In this document: positions 17,879 to 28,245 of the stretch, in pieces
Numbering within the stretch: position 1 is the stretch's first letter
Layout: each line of letters opens with the position of its first letter
Assembly (NCBI RefSeq): GCF_001431205.1
Contig: NZ_LGPC01000011.1
Location: 682,053-746,052 of the forward strand
Direction: 5' to 3'
DNA length: 64,000 nucleotides
Source: Staphylococcus sp. NAM3COL9
GTDB taxonomy: Bacteria; Bacillota; Bacilli; Staphylococcales; Staphylococcaceae
The notes under the pieces: generated by a model
Told to the model about the DNA's origin: nothing
Databases searched by the model: none
The model's input: the letters and a program-made list of their open reading frames with translations, nothing else
Position numbers and translations under genes: made by a program

Positions 17879-17894
17879 AATTAAGTGTTTCACA

Positions 17895-18803
17895 TTAATT
17901 AAATGTTTCTATTTCATCCATAACACGTTGCAAATCTTCAACATTGTATTGAATTCGCCCGTGGAATACAAATTTATTAAAGAACTCATCAAGTTGCTCT
18001 GCACCCACTAGTACTTTAGTATTTGAACTTTGTGCATAATTTGAAATCGTTACAGCACCTTCATTTTTAGGATTGAAATACAAAATAGTAGTTGGTGTGA
18101 ATTTTAAATTGAGCTCCGTTTGAATATCACCGGCAAGTTTTTCTATTTCATTTAAGTGCGACGTATAATTTACAAACGATAATGATTGCGCATCTTCATT
18201 CTGATCTAATACAAGTGTTTGTGGCGTACGCTTATCAAGATCTAAAGTATTAAATACTTGCTCCATCATTGGTTGTTCTTTGAATTGGGCTGTACTAACG
18301 CCATTATATACATGGCCTTTCAATAACTGTGAATCTATAATGTATAGACCAGTACGTGTCAGCACTAAATGACTGATGCGTTGAACATCACTAAATTCAT
18401 TTCTAGGTAAAAATATATTAGCCATAATATGCATATCTTCAGGGCGTATTCTTTTCTCATTTACTAGACGTTCACGGATACCAATCAATCTCATGTCAGT
18501 TACATATTCACTATGGTTCTTAGAAAATAATTTCAAGGCATCAATTTCTCTATCTTTAGAACTAACTGTAGCTACATATTCTTCCTTTTGCTTCGTTACA
18601 GTTTTTTTATTTTCTATTCTTTCTTTTTCCAACTCTTCCTCATGCTCATCGCTTAATTTTTGTTCTCTAGATTTATACTGCTCTTCAGCTTTTTTTTGCG
18701 CTTTCTTTTTACTTTTTAAAGCAAGCATAAATAATATCAAACAAATGACTGCTACGATGATTGCCACGATTAAACCAATTTCTATTGGGCCTAATGAATT
18801 CAT
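17895..18803 (-). CDS. membrane-anchored coiled-coil protein with NERD-like domain
   Basis: 302 aa. One N-terminal transmembrane helix (residues about 8-28) is followed by a charged, Lys/Glu-rich coiled coil (about 30-95). The C-terminal half contains SHLVLTRTGLYIIDSQLLKGHVYNG, matching the core of NERD (nuclease-related) domains, and ILYFNPKNEGAV. The protein probably faces the cytoplasm. No nuclease activity can be claimed from the sequence. AAAGGAGC precedes the ATG. It lies downstream of metK on the same strand with a 95-base gap. Confidence 0.65.
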   Translation of the reverse strand: MNSLGPIEIGLIVAIIVAVICLILFMLALKSKKKAQKKAEEQYKSREQKLSDEHEEELEKERIENKKTVTKQKEEYVATVSSKDREIDALKLFSKNHSEYVTDMRLIGIRERLVNEKRIRPEDMHIMANIFLPRNEFSDVQRISHLVLTRTGLYIIDSQLLKGHVYNGVSTAQFKEQPMMEQVFNTLDLDKRTPQTLVLDQNEDAQSLSFVNYTSHLNEIEKLAGDIQTELNLKFTPTTILYFNPKNEGAVTISNYAQSSNTKVLVGAEQLDEFFNKFVFHGRIQYNVEDLQRVMDEIETFN

Positions 18804-18898
18804 AACAAAAACGCTCCTTTATGTGTTCAATAACTTAATTATAATAGATAATAGCTCATCATTCGATAGAAAAGTCCACAAAATTAAATGTTAGCTTT

Positions 18899-20095
18899 TT
18901 ATGCTTCTACAGAATCTTTTAATAGGTTTACTTTATCTAATTTTTCCCATGGTAATAAGATATCTGTGCGGCCAAAATGACCATAGGCAGCTGTTTGTTT
19001 ATAGATTGGATGTTTTAAATCTAACATTTTAATAATGCCAGCAGGTCTTAAGTCAAAATGTTTGCGTACCGCTTCTACTAATTCATTTTCATTTACGCTA
19101 CTTGTCCCAAATGTATCAATAGAAATTGAAACTGGTTCAGCAACTCCAATTGCATATGCTAATTGTACTTCACATTTGTCTGCTAATTTAGCAGCTACAA
19201 TATTTTTAGCTACATAACGTGCAGCATAAGCAGCAGAACGGTCAACTTTTGTTGGATCCTTACCACTGAAACAACCGCCACCATGACGTGCATAACCACC
19301 ATATGTGTCTACAATAATTTTACGACCAGTAAGTCCAGCATCTCCTTGAGGACCACCAATCACAAAACGACCAGTAGGGTTAATATAAAATTTAGTGTCT
19401 TCATCTAATAGATTTTCAGGCACTGTAGGATAAATGACATGTGCTTTAATATCATCTTGAATTTTTTGTAATTCAGTATCTTCTGCATGTTGCGTAGAAA
19501 CAACGATAGTGTCTATACGTTGTGGTTTATCCTGCTCATCATATTCAACTGTTACTTGTACTTTTCCATCTGGGCGTAAATATTTTAATATTTCATCTTT
19601 ACGCACATCAGATAATTTCTTAGCGAGTTGATGTGATAAGAAGATTGGTAATGGCATATACGTATCCGTTTCATTCGTAGCATAACCAAACATTAGGCCT
19701 TGGTCACCAGCACCGGTTGCTTCAATTTCTTCTTCAGAAACATCATTACGATATTCTAATGCTGTGTCGACACCTTGCGCGATGTCAGGAGATTGCTCAT
19801 CAATTGCAGTTAATACGGCCATGGTTTGACTGTCATATCCATATTTTGCACGTGTGTAACCAATCTCTTTAATTGTTTCTCTTACTACTTTTGGAATATC
19901 AACATAAGTTGTTGTAGATATTTCACCTGAAATTAACGCCATACCAGTAGTTACCGTAGTTTCACAAGCGACCCTTGCATTAGGATCATCTTTTAATATC
20001 TCATCTAATATTGCATCAGATACTTGATCCGCTATTTTATCTGGGTGCCCTTCTGTTACAGATTCTGAAGTGAATAATCTTCTATTGTATGTCAT
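18899..20095 (-). CDS. metK: S-adenosylmethionine synthetase
   Basis: 398 aa, makes SAM from methionine and ATP. The ATP-binding segment [20 protein letters not shown] (about residues 10-29), the hexapeptide GAGDQG and [16 protein letters not shown] are all intact. AAAGGAGCAAATT precedes the ATG. Expression is set by the S-box riboswitch just upstream (20203-20318). Confidence 0.98.
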   Translation of the reverse strand: MTYNRRLFTSESVTEGHPDKIADQVSDAILDEILKDDPNARVACETTVTTGMALISGEISTTTYVDIPKVVRETIKEIGYTRAKYGYDSQTMAVLTAIDEQSPDIAQGVDTALEYRNDVSEEEIEATGAGDQGLMFGYATNETDTYMPLPIFLSHQLAKKLSDVRKDEILKYLRPDGKVQVTVEYDEQDKPQRIDTIVVSTQHAEDTELQKIQDDIKAHVIYPTVPENLLDEDTKFYINPTGRFVIGGPQGDAGLTGRKIIVDTYGGYARHGGGCFSGKDPTKVDRSAAYAARYVAKNIVAAKLADKCEVQLAYAIGVAEPVSISIDTFGTSSVNENELVEAVRKHFDLRPAGIIKMLDLKHPIYKQTAAYGHFGRTDILLPWEKLDKVNLLKDSVEA

Positions 20096-20148
20096 AATTT
20101 GCTCCTTTAGTTTTAAATTACGAAAATTCTCTCTCTGTTGAGCTCATT

Positions 20149-20190
20149 AAAAAAGGCCTTCATCACTATATTAAATAGAGAGAAGGCCCT
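20149..20190 (-). terminator. SAM-riboswitch terminator before metK
   Basis: On the minus strand GGGCCTTC pairs with GAAGGCCT, with a partly paired loop, followed by six T. It lies between the SAM aptamer and metK. Confidence 0.88.
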
Positions 20191-20202
20191 TATACGTCCA
20201 TT

Positions 20203-20318
20203 CGCTCTTATCGTTCAGACGATATATGTCTGCAAACGGTTTGGCACCTTTCTTCGTATTAAGAAGAGGTTGCTGGGCTTCATTGGGTCCATGTCCCTCC
20301 GCCACTCAGGATAAGAGA
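20203..20318 (-). promoter_or_regulatory. SAM-I riboswitch (S-box) of metK
   Basis: On the minus strand: CTCTTATCCTGAGTGGCGGA, GGGAC, ATGAAGCCCAGCAACC, AAAGGTGCCAAACC, GCAGACATATATCGTCTG and the closing GATAAGAG. These are the ordered blocks of the S-box aptamer, including the P1 strands that close the domain. SAM binding should favour the downstream terminator and shut off metK. Confidence 0.97.
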
Positions 20319-20441
20319 ATCCGTTAAGTCCTATAGTACCTAATCTATGATATATTGTCAATTTAACAATTATTAATATTTATTTAAAATTCCTTTTAAT
20401 ATGATGTAGACTATTACTTCATATATGTTATACTTTTTAAT

Positions 20442-20455
20442 TGTAAAGGCTTACA
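20442..20455. promoter_or_regulatory. probable cre site overlapping the pckA promoter region
   Basis: TGTAAAGGCTTACA is near-palindromic and close to the CcpA cre consensus, with GG in place of the central CG. It lies a few bases after a TATACT hexamer (20430-20435) and about 30 bases before the pckA start. Gluconeogenic pckA is carbon-repressed in staphylococci, so the position makes sense. Confidence 0.5.
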
Positions 20456-20483
20456 TTAACTAAATAGCGTTGGAGGGATTAGT

Positions 20484-22073
20484 ATGGCGGTAGATACATA
20501 CACATACACAAGCAAAATCGAAAGTATATTGGACAAACCATCATCATTATTTCAATTATCTACAACACAGTTGTATAACAAAATTTTAAATAATGATGAA
20601 GGTGCATTGACTGAACTTGGAGCAATTAACGCTAAAACAGGTAAATACACAGGTCGTTCTCCAAAAGATAAGTTTATTGTAAATGAACCATCTTATAGAG
20701 ATGACATCGATTGGGGTAACATAAATCAACCTATCGAAGAAGAAACTTTCTTAAATTTGTATGATAAAGTTTTAGCTCATTTAAACAAAAAAGATGAACT
20801 TTATGTATTTAATGGTTATGCAGGAAGTGATGAAGATTCACAATTAAAACTCACTGTAATTAATGAATTGGCGTGGCATAATTTATTCGCACAAAATATG
20901 TTCATTCGCCCAAGCACTAAAGAAGAAGCTAGCGAAATCAAATCTGATTTCACTATTGTTTCAGCACCTTCGTTCAAAGCAGTTCCTGAAGTTGATGGCA
21001 CAAACTCCGAAACATTTATAATTACCTCTTTCAAACATAAAGTGATATTGATTGGTGGCACTGAATATGCTGGAGAAATGAAAAAAGGAATCTTCTCAGT
21101 AATGAACTATTTACTCCCTAAAGATAAAATCATGAGCATGCACTGTTCGGCTAATGTTGGCGATAAGGGTGATGTTGCATTGTTCTTCGGTTTATCCGGT
21201 ACAGGCAAAACAACACTTTCTGCTGACCCAACACGTAAACTAATTGGTGATGATGAGCATGGCTGGAATGAAAACGGCATCTTCAATATTGAAGGTGGTT
21301 GTTACGCCAAAGCAATTAACCTTTCATATAAAAAAGAACCACAAATTTACGACGCAATTAAATATGGTACTATTTTAGAAAACGTAGTTGTCGATGAAGA
21401 TGGTGATGTAGACTTCGATGATAATTACTACACTGAAAATACAAGAGCCGCATATCCAATTGATCATATCGATAATATCGTTACACCATCTAAAGCAGCA
21501 CACCCGAATACAATTATTTTCTTAACTGCTGATGCTTTTGGTGTATTACCGCCTATTTCCAAACTATCTAAAGATCAAGCGATGTATCATTTTCTTAGTG
21601 GTTTCACAGCTAAATTAGCTGGTACAGAACGTGGTGTTACAGAGCCAGAACCATCATTCTCAACTTGTTTCGGTTCACCATTCCTACCTCTCAACGCAAA
21701 AGTATATGCAGACTTATTAGGAAATTTAATTGATAAACATGATGTAGATGTTTATCTAGTTAATACAGGTTGGACGGGTGGCCAATATGGGCTTGGACGT
21801 CGCATCAGCCTTAACTATACAAGACAAATGGTAAATCAAGCTATTACTGGGCAATTAAGTGAAATTGAATATATTAAAGATGATATGTTCGGATTAGATA
21901 TCCCAGTAGAAATTGAAGGTGTACCACAGACATTATTAAACCCTATTAATGCTTGGAGTAAGCCAGAAGCATATAGAGAGCAAGCTCAGGATTTAATTAA
22001 CCGTTTTAAACATAATTTTGAAAAATTCGGTACAGAAGTAGAGGATTTAGCCTACAATGGCGGTTTCAAATAA
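20484..22073 (+). CDS. pckA: phosphoenolpyruvate carboxykinase (ATP)
   Basis: 529 aa, converts oxaloacetate and ATP to phosphoenolpyruvate, the committed gluconeogenic step. [14 protein letters not shown] near residues 236-249 is the P-loop, IGDDEHGW the metal-binding segment and the RSPKDKF segment near 54-60 the substrate loop. The length is normal. TTGGAGGGATTAGT precedes the ATG. Divergent from metK across the riboswitch region, with a possible cre site at the promoter. Confidence 0.97.
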   Translation: MAVDTYTYTSKIESILDKPSSLFQLSTTQLYNKILNNDEGALTELGAINAKTGKYTGRSPKDKFIVNEPSYRDDIDWGNINQPIEEETFLNLYDKVLAHLNKKDELYVFNGYAGSDEDSQLKLTVINELAWHNLFAQNMFIRPSTKEEASEIKSDFTIVSAPSFKAVPEVDGTNSETFIITSFKHKVILIGGTEYAGEMKKGIFSVMNYLLPKDKIMSMHCSANVGDKGDVALFFGLSGTGKTTLSADPTRKLIGDDEHGWNENGIFNIEGGCYAKAINLSYKKEPQIYDAIKYGTILENVVVDEDGDVDFDDNYYTENTRAAYPIDHIDNIVTPSKAAHPNTIIFLTADAFGVLPPISKLSKDQAMYHFLSGFTAKLAGTERGVTEPEPSFSTCFGSPFLPLNAKVYADLLGNLIDKHDVDVYLVNTGWTGGQYGLGRRISLNYTRQMVNQAITGQLSEIEYIKDDMFGLDIPVEIEGVPQTLLNPINAWSKPEAYREQAQDLINRFKHNFEKFGTEVEDLAYNGGFK

Positions 22074-22084
22074 TTCAAACTAAT

Positions 22085-22131
22085 AAAAAAGGTATGAACT
22101 ACGAAAGAATTGTAGTTCATACCTTTTATTT
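22085..22131. terminator. bidirectional terminator after pckA
   Basis: AAAAAAGGTATGAACTAC pairs with GTAGTTCATACCTTTT. It overlaps the last codons of the converging hydrolase gene. Confidence 0.85.
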
Positions 22132-22920
22132 TTCATTATAATTTTGTTTGATTTTCTGGTGTTCAACATCCGTCATCCATTGTTTAATTGTAGATAATGT
22201 TGCTTGTAATGCAAAGGGTCTAGGAATATGCCCTTCTTCCATTTGATAAAATGTGCGATAAGTTGTACCTATATGATCTAATTGTTCAGCTAAATAATAC
22301 GCTTGGTGAATACCAACTTGATGATCTTTTCCACCGTGTACTATTAAAATTGGTGGACTATCCTCAGTAATTTGAGAGACTGCATCTCGCTGCCTATATG
22401 CATCACCATTCTTTTTAGGATGACCAATCATACGTTTAAGCATACCTCTTAAATCAACACGTTCTTCATACATTAAATATATATCAGAGACTCCACCCCA
22501 AATAATATAACTAGATATCGGTAATTCTTGAAATGTTAACAATCCTTGTAGACCACCTCTAGAAAATCCAACCATATGTATATAAGCTTCTGGATACATT
22601 TGGTTTAACATTCTAATAGCAACAGTAACGTCTTTTAAATCCGCACCGTAAAATGCATCTTTTCCTTCACTACCATTATTCCCACGATAATAAGGACCGA
22701 AAACTAATGTATAATCGTCTGCAAATTGCATCAAACGTCCTGTACGCACCTTACCAACTTGCCCTTTTCCACCGCGTAAATAAATTACAATTCTTTTAAT
22801 ATCGGCTTTAGGTGACATTAAAAGACCACGCACTTTTAACACATCGACACTATATGTGACTTCTTCAAAAAAATGAGTTGATGATTCAACTGGCATACGT
22901 TTTCTATGAATAAAATCCAA
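22126..22920 (-). CDS. alpha/beta hydrolase, prolyl-oligopeptidase (S9)-like
   Basis: 264 aa. The nucleophile elbow GFSRGG (about residues 138-143) has the serine, and VHGGKDHQVG with the closing EEGHIP supply the Asp and His of the triad. The N-terminal beta-rich part resembles S9-family peptidases and esterases. It overlaps the upstream nudix gene by 17 bases, so the two are probably translated together. The start is a TTG with poor spacing to GGAG, and an inner ATG at residue 9 is possible. Confidence 0.75.
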   Translation of the reverse strand: MDFIHRKRMPVESSTHFFEEVTYSVDVLKVRGLLMSPKADIKRIVIYLRGGKGQVGKVRTGRLMQFADDYTLVFGPYYRGNNGSEGKDAFYGADLKDVTVAIRMLNQMYPEAYIHMVGFSRGGLQGLLTFQELPISSYIIWGGVSDIYLMYEERVDLRGMLKRMIGHPKKNGDAYRQRDAVSQITEDSPPILIVHGGKDHQVGIHQAYYLAEQLDHIGTTYRTFYQMEEGHIPRPFALQATLSTIKQWMTDVEHQKIKQNYNEK

Positions 22921-23380
22921 GCTCCATCACTCTCTCTAAACATTGTAAAATTGCTGCATCTTTCAATAAATAGCTTTTGCGTTCTTCTGGAATATCAGAT
23001 ACATTATTGTAAAATAAAGGTCCATTTGTTTCTAAATAGTCGTTTTGTTGCTTTGCATCCTTAACGACAACCATAAATACATCTTTAGTAAAGCTTAATC
23101 CACTTTGCCTTTCCACACGATATTGCGCAATATAACTACACCGCTTTATCGTTGCACCTGTTTCTTCGAATAATTCTCTAGCTGCTGCTACTTCACTGGA
23201 TTCTCCTACTTCTTTTTTGCCACCAGGAAACTCGATACCTCTCAATTTATGATTAGTAAACAGCAACTGTCCTTGAAATACAGGAATAATCAGGACATGG
23301 TTACCATCAGCACGATTTCCGTCATTTTTATATGATAAAAACACATCATCATTTTCGCTATCTTTAAACTTCACGCTCAT
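22904..23380 (-). CDS. nudix hydrolase (YtkD/MutT-like)
   Basis: 158 aa. The nudix box is complete: GGKKEVGE then seven residues, then RELFEETGA. Closest in design to B. subtilis YtkD, an 8-oxo-dGTP/RNA pyrophosphohydrolase, but the family has many substrates. It is the first gene of a two-gene unit with the hydrolase at 22126, and is divergent from yidD. AAAGGGAGAAGG lies close to the ATG. Confidence 0.8.
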   Translation of the reverse strand: MSVKFKDSENDDVFLSYKNDGNRADGNHVLIIPVFQGQLLFTNHKLRGIEFPGGKKEVGESSEVAAARELFEETGATIKRCSYIAQYRVERQSGLSFTKDVFMVVVKDAKQQNDYLETNGPLFYNNVSDIPEERKSYLLKDAAILQCLERVMELGFYS

Positions 23381-23442
23381 CCTTCTCCCTTTAATTATGT
23401 TAAACTGTCTATGCTAAGTTATTTGTTGGAGGCAAAATTATA

Positions 23443-23676
23443 ATGAAAACATTGTTCCTAGGACTCATACGTATATATCAACGTTTCATTTCACCAATGA
23501 CACCTGCCACATGTCGCTTTTATCCTACCTGCTCTGAATATACGAGAGAAGCGATACAAGTCTATGGTGCATTTAAAGGCACATGGTTAGGTGTTAAAAG
23601 AATTTCGAAATGTCATCCACTTCATAAAGGTGGCTTTGACCCAGTACCATTAAAGAAAAAAGAAAATAAAAAATGA
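23443..23676 (+). CDS. yidD: membrane protein insertion efficiency factor YidD
   Basis: 77 aa, carries the family signature [14 protein letters not shown] and the C-terminal [13 protein letters not shown]. It associates peripherally with the membrane and supports YidC/SecYEG insertion. Strong ribosome site TTGGAGGC. Converges with menC, whose stop is directly adjacent. Confidence 0.93.
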   Translation: MKTLFLGLIRIYQRFISPMTPATCRFYPTCSEYTREAIQVYGAFKGTWLGVKRISKCHPLHKGGFDPVPLKKKENKK

Positions 23677-24681
23677 TTAATAAACGCGCTGTAATTGTGC
23701 TGTATTAACTACGGGAGGTTCAAAATATATTGAATCTCCTTTTAATATACCTGCATTTTTTACTATATCACTTTTAAAATAATAACCTTCCGGTGTGATA
23801 TCGCTTGGATAATCAGCATATTGAGCTAACAATGCGGTGAAATATCTACTTAATCCATATTCATACATACCGCCGATAACAATTTTGATGTTTTTTGATT
23901 TTAATACGTTAATGATTTCTAATACCTTGTCTACTCCACCCAATCTAAATGGCTTCAACACAACTACATTAATAAGGTTGTTATCAATGATTTTCAAGAT
24001 TTTATCTTTAGATAATGCTTTTTCATCTATTGCGATTGGTGGTAGTTCAGATTTAGTAAAAGCCCTCAGTCTTTCTAATGATTTAAAAGGTTCTTCGATA
24101 TAAAGTAACGATTTATTAGCAAGTTGTTTTAACTTGTGTGATTCATTATCTTGAATAGCTTCATTCGCATCTATTGCGATATTAGGTTGAAAATCTAATT
24201 GTTCTAACGTTTCAATATTTTGTAGTATATGCTGTGACCATTTTATTTTAACACGTTGTGGTTGGGTATCTACAAGTTGCTTTAAATTCCCTTCAGTCAA
24301 ACCACTTACCGTTGCACCATATGGAACATAAAATGAATGCATTTCATAAAAAATTTGATAAAAAGCCATTACCAGCATGCTTCTTGTAGCTGGATATGGC
24401 GTCAAACCATCTAATGTTGTTTGTGCCTCTCCAAAATGATTAAACGTATTATTTTTGTATTGTTTAATCCATTTCTCAGTTTGTTGGCGCACAACTTCTA
24501 TCGTTTCTGATGAGTACCAATCCGTCTCAAAAGCATTACATTCTCCAAAATAATGTTGCTCCGTATCAGTAACTAATTCAATGATTAATACTTTCCGATA
24601 ATTCAAATTAATTTTCGGTGTCACAATAGTATGTTTAAAACTAGCATTATATTCGTATAATTTCACTGTCTGTAATTTCAT
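23677..24681 (-). CDS. menC: o-succinylbenzoate synthase
   Basis: 334 aa, enolase-superfamily dehydratase of menaquinone synthesis that converts SHCHC to o-succinylbenzoate. Metal and acid/base residues are recognisable in KIKWS (Lys), AIDANEA (Asp), YIEEPF (Glu) and AIDEKAL (Asp), followed by the lysine in VVLKPFRLGG. GAGGTGGAT places the start at ATG 24681, two codons inside the frame that opens with GTG. Follows menE by 12 bases as one unit. Confidence 0.93.
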   Translation of the reverse strand: MKLQTVKLYEYNASFKHTIVTPKINLNYRKVLIIELVTDTEQHYFGECNAFETDWYSSETIEVVRQQTEKWIKQYKNNTFNHFGEAQTTLDGLTPYPATRSMLVMAFYQIFYEMHSFYVPYGATVSGLTEGNLKQLVDTQPQRVKIKWSQHILQNIETLEQLDFQPNIAIDANEAIQDNESHKLKQLANKSLLYIEEPFKSLERLRAFTKSELPPIAIDEKALSKDKILKIIDNNLINVVVLKPFRLGGVDKVLEIINVLKSKNIKIVIGGMYEYGLSRYFTALLAQYADYPSDITPEGYYFKSDIVKNAGILKGDSIYFEPPVVNTAQLQRVY

Positions 24682-24693
24682 ATCCACCTCGAA

Positions 24694-26082
24694 TTAAAGT
24701 TTCAAACGATTTCTCTGTAGCTTTCCTGTTGATGTATAAGGTAATGATTTAACACGTTCAAATTGCTTAGGTATTTTATATTTTGCTAAATTTCGTTCAA
24801 AATACTCTAATAATTGCGGCTCGGATAACGTTACATTCGCAACGTAATATAAATATGGTACCTCTCCCCATGTACAATCTTCTACGCCGATACACATCGC
24901 ATCTTCTATGCCATTATAATTCTTAGCTACTGACTCGATTTGATAGGGATAGATATTTTCCCCTCCACTAATTATCAAATCTTTTCTGCGATCATAAACC
25001 ATTACATAACCGTCATCATCTATTTCTGCAATATCACCCGTATTAAAATAACCTGCTTCAAAGGTATCTTGCTTATTTTCAGGATATAAGTAACCTTGCA
25101 TAACATTATCTCCCTTGATTAACAATTCACCATGACCTTGCATATTTGGATCTTTAATTTTCACATCAACATTTTCGCTCGGTTTACCTACTGTATCATA
25201 ACGATGTGCTAACATCTCTGGCGAAGCAGTTAAAAACTGTGAGCACGTTTCTGTCATACCGAAGGAATTATATATTGGTAATTTACTTTGAAGTGCTTGA
25301 TCAATCAGAGCACTAGAGAGTTTCGCGCCACCAAGTAATATCTTTTGAACATGATAGGGATGGTCAAATCCTTCATCCATTAACCACTTTAATGTTTGTG
25401 GCACAAGTGACACATGTGTAGGAAATTCTTCTTTTATAATACTTAACATAGTTGCAGAATTAAATTTAGATGCTATACGAACTGTAAAGCCTTCAATTAA
25501 TGCTCTTAATATTACGCTTAATCCTGAAATATGATAAATTGGCAAAACCGATAGCCATTTAGTATTTTGATCAAATCCAAGACTTTTTTTACAACCACTT
25601 GCACTTGCATAATGATTGCTAAATGTCTGTGGCACAGCTTTTTGAGATCCCGTTGTACCTGATGTAAACATAATCGATGCAATACGTTCTATTGAAAATG
25701 ACGCTTCAAATTGATTATCATCCAAATTAGTCCATAAGTTTTCATAATTAAGTATATGAATGCCTTCTAATTTTATAGGATCTCGCGCTATCACAGTATC
25801 AACTTCAATGGATGCCATTTGTGCAAGCATCTCATTTCTAGTAAGCCTTGTATTTAACATAGCAATTTCAATACCAGCTAACCACGCTGCATTAATTAAA
25901 ATGACGGATGCTATCGAATTATCGATATATAATCCAATTCTTTCCTTATCTAATTTTTTTAATTGGTATGCTAATCTCGAAGCATATTGATAGGTTTTAT
26001 TAAATGAAATTTGCTTTATTCCATCATCTATAAACACCTTTTCACCATTTAGTTCTGCTTGTTTTTTCAACCAAAATTCCAC
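24694..26082 (-). CDS. menE: o-succinylbenzoate-CoA ligase
   Basis: 462 aa, acyl-adenylate-forming enzyme that activates o-succinylbenzoate for menaquinone synthesis. The P-loop [16 protein letters not shown], the GMTETCS adenylate motif, [11 protein letters not shown] and the catalytic lysine in [10 protein letters not shown] at the C-terminus are intact. The longer frame starts at 26103 across the ribosome site TGGAGG. The GTG at 26082, nine bases after TGGAGG, gives the N-terminus [11 protein letters not shown] that matches orthologues. Confidence 0.93.
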   Translation of the reverse strand: MEFWLKKQAELNGEKVFIDDGIKQISFNKTYQYASRLAYQLKKLDKERIGLYIDNSIASVILINAAWLAGIEIAMLNTRLTRNEMLAQMASIEVDTVIARDPIKLEGIHILNYENLWTNLDDNQFEASFSIERIASIMFTSGTTGSQKAVPQTFSNHYASASGCKKSLGFDQNTKWLSVLPIYHISGLSVILRALIEGFTVRIASKFNSATMLSIIKEEFPTHVSLVPQTLKWLMDEGFDHPYHVQKILLGGAKLSSALIDQALQSKLPIYNSFGMTETCSQFLTASPEMLAHRYDTVGKPSENVDVKIKDPNMQGHGELLIKGDNVMQGYLYPENKQDTFEAGYFNTGDIAEIDDDGYVMVYDRRKDLIISGGENIYPYQIESVAKNYNGIEDAMCIGVEDCTWGEVPYLYYVANVTLSEPQLLEYFERNLAKYKIPKQFERVKSLPYTSTGKLQRNRLKL

Positions 26083-26507
26083 GTCCACATTCCTCCATAT
26101 CATATTATATTATAACGCTTTTATTATTATTTAACATGGCCCAAATCTTCACTTTAATTTTATGACTATATATAATAAGGGGAAAATGATTTCTCTATTA
26201 ATTTAGACGAGATATATTCAGATTAGGTGCTTCTACAATTAATCACAATGCAGTTTCTTAAGGCTTACAACGTTTCGTTTAAATAATATATTAGGTAGCT
26301 GCACATTGCATGCTATACGCTATATAGAACAATTTATAAATAAGATTTCATGTCATAGAAAAACATTTAATTTACACTTTTTTGTTATTTATACTCAAGA
26401 TTATAAGTTTTTCACACTAAAATTCCTCGAAAACTTATTTTTTATTTTAAAAGTATTGTTAATGGGTATAGAATAATTATTGAATCATTTACAAGGAGTG
26501 TTAAAAT
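26083..26507. other. 425-base intergenic region with a weak hairpin
   Basis: No ORF of note. CAATGCAG at 26246-26253 can pair with CTGCACATTG at 26299-26308 (two-base bulge), bracketing an AT-rich stretch. This could be a small RNA or leader, but there is no T-run close by. It holds the promoters of menE and of the lipoprotein gene at 26508. Confidence 0.3.
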
Positions 26508-27071
26508 ATGAAATTAAAATTAATGACTGCGGTTGCACTATCAGGTATTTTGCTTACAGCATGTGGTAATGGAGATTCAGAAAGCGATACTAAATCTGAG
26601 AACTCTAGTAATAAAGACACAGATAAACAAGTTATTGCTTTAGATAAAATCAAAACAAGTCCTAAAGATGCTATCAAAAAAGCACAAGATGAATATAGTG
26701 GACAAGATTTAAAAGGTATTAATTATGAAAAGAGTAACGGTGAATGGGCTTATAAAATAGAACAACAAAAAAATGGTGAAGAATCAGAAGTTATCATTTC
26801 CGATAAAAACAAAAAAGTTTTAAACAAAGAAACTGAAAAAGAAGATTCAATAAATGAAAATGAAGCCTTTAAGTATAGTGATGCCATCGATTATAAAGAA
26901 GCTGTCAAAAAAGGACAAAAAGAATTTGATGGTGACATCAAGGAATGGTCACTTTCTGAAGATGACGGCAAACTCGTTTACGATTTAGACCTAAAAAATA
27001 ACAGCACTAAGCATGAAATCACAATTGATGCTAAAAGTGGTAAAGTACTAAAGAATGAGCAAGACGATTAA
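26508..27071 (+). CDS. PepSY-domain lipoprotein
   Basis: 187 aa. Signal peptide with lipobox LLTAC (Cys19), then a Ser/Asp/Lys-rich linker and two PepSY-type repeats (about residues 52-105 and 126-184; each has a predicted helix, a W-containing strand pair and the ending KKVLN or GKVLKN). PepSY proteins are thought to restrain extracellular proteases, but no target is evident. ACAAGGAGTGTTAAAAT precedes the ATG. Terminator follows. Confidence 0.82.
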   Translation: MKLKLMTAVALSGILLTACGNGDSESDTKSENSSNKDTDKQVIALDKIKTSPKDAIKKAQDEYSGQDLKGINYEKSNGEWAYKIEQQKNGEESEVIISDKNKKVLNKETEKEDSINENEAFKYSDAIDYKEAVKKGQKEFDGDIKEWSLSEDDGKLVYDLDLKNNSTKHEITIDAKSGKVLKNEQDD

Positions 27072-27083
27072 ACTTCACTCAAT

Positions 27084-27123
27084 AATAAATGAGGGTCAAT
27101 AAAAAATTATTACCCTCATTTAT
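27084..27123. terminator. bidirectional terminator after the PepSY lipoprotein
   Basis: ATAAATGAGGGT pairs with ACCCTCATTTAT around an AT-rich loop. T-rich on either side. Confidence 0.75.
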
Positions 27124-27146
27124 CATTATTACTATAAAATTATGAC

Positions 27147-27587
27147 TTAAATGATATGTTTATTCCCCATAGAAATAGATAATCTATTCCACATATTAAT
27201 TTGATTAATAATTAATATTAAATCTGTGTACTCCTCTTCTGTATACTTCTTACGAACTTCGTTAAATAGATCCTCTGTAACGCCATTCACAGTAATATTC
27301 GTCACTGCTTCTGCAAGTTTAAAAGCTAGTTTATCTTTTTCAGAATATATATTAGTTTCATGCCATGCGTTTAATAAATAAATTTCTTCTTCTGATACTT
27401 TCATTTTTCTAGCATCTGCAGTATGCATACCAATACAAAAAGCGCAGCCATTTATTTGAGAGACACGTATTTTAATCAACTCTCTTAACTTTCTATTAAT
27501 AGATGTTTTCTTTAGTTGTTTTTCCAAATCCATTATTAATGCCATTTCTTCTCCAGCAATTTCATAATAATCTATTCTATTTTCCAA
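27147..27587 (-). CDS. AhpD-like / carboxymuconolactone decarboxylase family protein
   Basis: 146 aa if begun at TTG 27587 behind GGGGG; the frame stays open to a GTG at 27662 with only a weak ribosome site. The body starts ENRIDYYEIAGEEM. The active-site motif CAFCIGMHTADARK has the two cysteines and histidine of AhpD-type peroxidase or disulfide reductase relatives. Such proteins reduce peroxides or are of unknown role. The last gene before the tRNA-Ser-associated element scar. Start uncertain. Confidence 0.75.
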   Translation of the reverse strand: MENRIDYYEIAGEEMALIMDLEKQLKKTSINRKLRELIKIRVSQINGCAFCIGMHTADARKMKVSEEEIYLLNAWHETNIYSEKDKLAFKLAEAVTNITVNGVTEDLFNEVRKKYTEEEYTDLILIINQINMWNRLSISMGNKHII

Positions 27588-27792
27588 GTATGAGCCCCCA
27601 TAATTATAATTTTCAATCTTTCTATTTTCTAATTCAGTATAGTTTTCAAGTTTAAAAATCACAATTTCTTTGTTTAACAGCCATATTTTAAACCCTTCAC
27701 TATTAAAATACTGTTATTTTTTAATAATGAGGCACAATCCCCCTACATCAACATTCTAAGTAATGTTGAGTAATGAGGTAATCATAATCAAG

Positions 27793-27809
27793 TAGCGGAG
27801 AGTGAGGGA
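27793..27809 (+). repeat. direct repeat of the tRNA-Ser 3' end (putative att remnant, distal copy)
   Basis: TAGCGGAGAGTGAGGGA is identical to 29329-29345, which contains the 3' end of tRNA-Ser. Duplication of a tRNA 3' end is the usual mark of integration by a phage or island integrase. No integrase gene remains in between. Confidence 0.7.
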
Positions 27810-27854
27810 ACTTAAGAAGTCTATAATACCAACGTTTTCGCTATTTCGTTGGCG

Positions 27855-27888
27855 TAAAAACAACCCACCTAAATTAATGAGTGGGTTT
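27855..27888 (-). terminator. terminator of the 60-aa ORF
   Basis: AACCCAC at 27862-27868 pairs with GTGGGTT at 27881-27887. The minus strand continues into a T-run. The stop codon of the ORF lies in the loop. Confidence 0.65.
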
Positions 27889-28056
27889 CATAAAAATTAC
27901 TTTTAATATTTTTATGATTTTATTTTCAATCACTTCGTTAGCAAAAGCTATTTTCGCTTCGTTTTCTTGCCCTTCTAAACGGTTCACTGTTTGCCACCTA
28001 CTTACTACACTACTTATTACAAAGGACAATTGCCTCTCAACAAGAAATCCCTTCAT
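27874..28056 (-). CDS. 60-aa hypothetical protein in the element scar
   Basis: Encodes MKGFLVERQLSFVISSVV then SRWQTVNRLEGQENEAKIAF and ANEVIENKIIKILKVIF. It has a plausible amphipathic composition and ends exactly at a terminator hairpin, which favours a real gene. The ribosome site is weak. I do not recognise the family; small accessory proteins of this kind are common in staphylococcal phages. Confidence 0.45.
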   Translation of the reverse strand: MKGFLVERQLSFVISSVVSRWQTVNRLEGQENEAKIAFANEVIENKIIKILKVIFMKPTH

Positions 28057-28198
28057 TTTATTTCAATTATTCCACTTAATTTTATCTTAATTATTCCAGT
28101 TCTTTCATAGTAAGTGAAAACATTGTGCATAAATATCTACCTTGAGTATGAAATCTATATAACTTTTTTAAAATCAATTTTTAGTCTTTTATATAATA

Positions 28199-28228
28199 AA
28201 AAAGAGCAAGCACTCGCTAATGCTTACC
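28199..28228 (-). terminator. terminator of the 42-aa membrane peptide ORF
   Basis: On the minus strand GTAAGCA and TGCTTGC pair (one G-U) around TTAGCGAG, followed by TCTTTTTT. Confidence 0.75.
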
Positions 28229-28245
28229 CCAAAATAGATAGATTT

